Part shown: one piece after another, positions 6,210 to 7,188 of the stretch
Numbering within the stretch: the stretch's first letter is position 1
Layout: each line of letters starts with the position of its first letter
Assembly: GCA_946496415.1 (NCBI GenBank)
Contig: CAMMGP010000056.1
Span: forward strand, 1-7,188
DNA length: 7,188 nucleotides
Reading direction: 5' to 3'
Source of the DNA: an uncultured Clostridia bacterium
Lineage (GTDB): Bacteria > Bacillota > Clostridia > Christensenellales > Aristaeellaceae
Program-made: the position numbers and the translations under genes
Notes under the pieces: generated by a model
Seen by the model: the letters and a program-made list of their open reading frames with translations, nothing else
What the model was told of the DNA's origin: nothing
Databases searched by the model: none

Positions 6210-6300
6210 CCCTCCTTTCTTCGCAGACCGCGGCCATTTTAGCACACGCAGGTTAAATTCATATGTTCCCGCCGCGAAAAACCTTCCATTCTTTGCAGAC
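6210..6300 (-). repeat. Degenerate 19-base direct repeat upstream of the GlmU-like gene
   Basis: On the minus strand, GTCTGCAAAGAATGGAAGG (6282-6300) and GTCTGCGAAGAAAGGAGGG (6210-6228) agree at 16 of 19 positions and start 72 bases apart. The downstream copy contains the ribosome binding site of the gene. This may be a small local duplication or chance. Confidence 0.45.
6211..6217 (-). promoter_or_regulatory. Shine-Dalgarno site of the GlmU-like gene
   Basis: AAGGAGG on the minus strand, 7 bases before the ATG at 6203. It rules out the longer TTG-started reading at 6302. The site is part of the second copy of a degenerate 19-base repeat (6210-6228). Confidence 0.85.
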
Positions 6301-6306
6301 AAAATC

Positions 6307-6330
6307 GGGAGCGCTCTGGGCGCTCCCTTT
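6307..6330. terminator. Terminator-like hairpin in the divergent gap
   Basis: GGGAGCGC (6307-6314) and GCGCTCCC (6320-6327) form a perfect 8-base-pair stem with a 5-base loop. On the plus strand it is followed by TTT; on the minus strand by GATTTT. No plus-strand gene ends nearby, so it is either a leader structure or attenuator of the minus-strand operon, or the end of an unannotated small transcript. Confidence 0.5.
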
Positions 6331-6349
6331 CACCGGCCTTCCCCATATA

Positions 6350-6377
6350 GGCGCGCGGACGTTCGCCGCGCGCCTTT
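6350..6377 (+). terminator. Second terminator-like hairpin in the divergent gap
   Basis: GGCGCGCGG (6350-6358) and CCGCGCGCC (6366-6374) form a perfect 9-base-pair stem with a 7-base loop, followed by TTTCCT on the plus strand. It starts only 22 bases after the preceding hairpin. Its U-run is weak, so termination is uncertain; the structure itself is clear. Confidence 0.42.
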
Positions 6378-6485
6378 CCTGCGAGGGGAGGGTTTGCGGC
6401 TGCGTCTGCACCGACCGGATGGGCTTAGTGTGCCCCGCGGGCGCGCGGCTATGCGGGAAGATTTTACCGGAGGATGACAAAGATT

Positions 6486-6508
6486 AAAAATACCGCCGAG
6501 GATGGCGG
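6486..6508 (-). terminator. Minus-strand terminator-like hairpin beside the plus-strand promoter
   Basis: On the minus strand CCGCC, a 6-base loop and GGCGG (6493-6508) are followed by TATTTTT (6486-6492). The stem is short (5 pairs plus a possible G-U). It would stop transcription coming antisense from the gene to the right. It ends 4 bases before the -35 box of the plus-strand promoter; the A-rich flank could equally serve that promoter as an UP-like element. Confidence 0.4.
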
Positions 6509-6512
6509 CGCG

Positions 6513-6541
6513 TTGTAAGCGGGCGGCGGCTGTGGTATAAT
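6513..6541 (+). promoter_or_regulatory. Extended -10 sigma-A promoter of the LPG_synthase_TM gene
   Basis: TTGTAA (6513-6518, four of six consensus bases), a 17-base spacer and a perfect TATAAT (6536-6541) preceded by TGTGG, which supplies the TGN extended -10 element at 6533-6535. An A-tract at 6486-6490 lies upstream. The expected start of transcription is near 6547-6549, only a few bases before the ATG at 6552. Confidence 0.82.
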
Positions 6542-6551
6542 ATGGCTTGCT

Positions 6552-7188
6552 ATGAACAAAATGAATGAAAAGACCCGCCGCAATATCCTTTTGCAGCTTC
6601 TCTTTCTCGCGGCGCTGATCAGCGCGACCTTCTGGTGGCTTTTGCGCGACTGCGACGTGGAAACCATGCTGGCGACGCTCAAAAACGCGACCCCCTGGCT
6701 GATCGGTCTGGGGCTTTTGTGCATGGGCATGTATCTATTCTGCGGCGGCAGTTCGGCGGCGGTGCTCTTTCACGGCATGGGACGGCCCATGGGGCCGCTG
6801 CGCCGACTGAAATACCACCTCATCGAATTCTTTTTCAGCGCCATCACGCCCTCCTCCAGCGGCGGACAGCCGTTTGAGGTGCTGTTCATGCGGATGGATG
6901 GTTACAAAGTAACGGAATCGACGGTGGTGCTGCTGGTGGTGGCGGTGCTCTACAAAATCGCCATGCTGGTGCTGTTTTTCAGCCTCTACTTTTTGAATTT
7001 CGCCTTTTTGCACGCGCAGGTGGCGGGCATCTGGTTTTTGTTCCTGCTGGGGCTTTTTTTGAACGTCGCCGTGATCGTCGTCATCCTGCTGGCCTTGTAC
7101 GCGCAAAAGGCCATGCGCCGCCTGTGCGGCGGGTGGCTGCGCCGGCTTTCGCGCCTGCGCGTCAGCCGCCGCCCGGGGGCGGCGCAGG
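6552..7188 (+). CDS. LPG_synthase_TM / UPF0104 family membrane protein (3' end outside window)
   Basis: An open frame from the ATG at 6552-6554 runs off the window after 212 codons. A basic start (MNKMNEKTRRN) leads into hydrophobic segments at about 11-31, 47-70, 123-150 and 157-183. The conserved family core is the loop EFFFSAITPSSSGGQPFEV (92-110) followed by LFMRMDGYKVTESTVVLL. This matches the integral membrane domain of lysyl-phosphatidylglycerol synthase and of many stand-alone proteins (YbhN, AglD-like) linked to lipid flipping or dolichol/polyprenyl-linked glycan transfer. Full-length stand-alone members are about 320-350 residues, so about a third is missing; whether an MprF-type C-terminal aminoacyltransferase domain follows cannot be seen. 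There is no ribosome binding site before the ATG, and an in-frame TAA at 6516-6518 excludes a longer start. ATG at 6561 is the alternative. A role in lipid or glycolipid handling is family-based inference. Confidence 0.85.
   Translation, partial: MNKMNEKTRRNILLQLLFLAALISATFWWLLRDCDVETMLATLKNATPWLIGLGLLCMGMYLFCGGSSAAVLFHGMGRPMGPLRRLKYHLIEFFFSAITPSSSGGQPFEVLFMRMDGYKVTESTVVLLVVAVLYKIAMLVLFFSLYFLNFAFLHAQVAGIWFLFLLGLFLNVAVIVVILLALYAQKAMRRLCGGWLRRLSRLRVSRRPGAAQ

Larger units (their letters stand above)
6204..6551. other. 348-base divergent intergenic region between the GlmU-like/glmM operon and the LPG_synthase_TM gene
   Basis: It holds the Shine-Dalgarno site of the minus-strand operon, a degenerate direct repeat (6210-6228 and 6282-6300), three GC-rich hairpins (6307-6327, 6350-6374, 6493-6508) and the plus-strand promoter at 6513-6541. 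I did not find a convincing minus-strand promoter: the best candidate is TAAAAT at 6462-6467 with a poor -35 (TTTTAA) 17 bases away. Open frames inside it (6259-6480 minus, 6263-6487 plus) lack ribosome binding sites and protein-like composition. I recognise no known riboswitch or T-box core in it. Confidence 0.6.

Noticed and set aside
5253..6242. A 329-codon plus-strand open frame opposite the GlmU-like gene
   Set aside because: Antisense shadow with Ala/Asp/His/Arg-biased composition and no initiation signal; it spans the boundary between two real minus-strand genes.
6204..6302. A TTG start at 6302 adding 33 residues to the GlmU-like protein
   Set aside because: No ribosome binding site lies before 6302, and an AGGAGG sits at the ideal distance before the ATG at 6203.
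6259..6487. Short open frames of about 73 codons on both strands in the divergent gap
   Set aside because: They have no ribosome binding site and no protein-like periodicity, they run through stable hairpins, and the minus-strand one needs a TTG start.
6735..7106. Minus-strand frame opposite the LPG_synthase_TM gene
   Set aside because: Its Gln/His-rich composition is the antisense image of Leu/Val-rich membrane segments; the plus strand has the promoter and the family core motif.

Overview
The window (about 60% G+C by eye) reads as ordinary chromosomal DNA from a high-G+C member of the Bacillota, most likely class Clostridia. This rests on strong AGGAGG-type Shine-Dalgarno sites, consensus sigma-A promoters, an Obg GTPase with a C-terminal OCT domain followed by yhbY, and a short hexapeptide-repeat GlmU-like protein of a kind I associate with clostridia. 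The taxonomy is inference. I see no phage, transposon, CRISPR, tRNA or rRNA.

Layout, left to right. (1) 1-126: the last 41 codons of an unidentified plus-strand membrane protein. (2) 133-2337, minus strand: a compact operon nth-obgE-yhbY (base-excision repair glycosylase, ribosome-assembly GTPase, CRM-domain 50S-assembly factor), driven from a promoter at 2395-2423. (3) 2338-2523: a divergent control region with two back-to-back promoters; the plus-strand one is a perfect TTGACA-17-TATAAT. (4) 2524-4221, plus strand: a polytopic GT-C/family-39-like glycosyltransferase. Its reading frame has no stop before its own terminator (4057-4091) and runs 86 bases into the convergent glmM. (5) 4136-6203, minus strand: a two-gene operon, a GlmU-type acetyltransferase-like protein followed 10 bases later by glmM. 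(6) 6204-6551: a 348-base divergent gap with three hairpins, a degenerate 19-base repeat and a strong extended -10 promoter. (7) 6552 to the window end, plus strand: a 3'-truncated LPG_synthase_TM (UPF0104) flippase/synthase-like membrane protein, apparently expressed from a nearly leaderless mRNA.

Functionally the right half centres on the cell envelope: GlmM makes glucosamine-1-phosphate for UDP-GlcNAc, the GlmU-like partner has the acetyltransferase motif, the GT-C protein probably transfers a lipid-linked sugar outside the membrane, and the last gene belongs to a family that modifies or moves membrane lipids. The left half is ribosome assembly and DNA repair. I found no convincing new biological system. 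The points most worth a second look are the missing stop codon of the glycosyltransferase, the near-leaderless promoter/start arrangement, the GlmU-like protein without a uridylyltransferase domain, an extra residue in the Nth iron-sulfur loop, and the hairpin-rich 6204-6551 gap.
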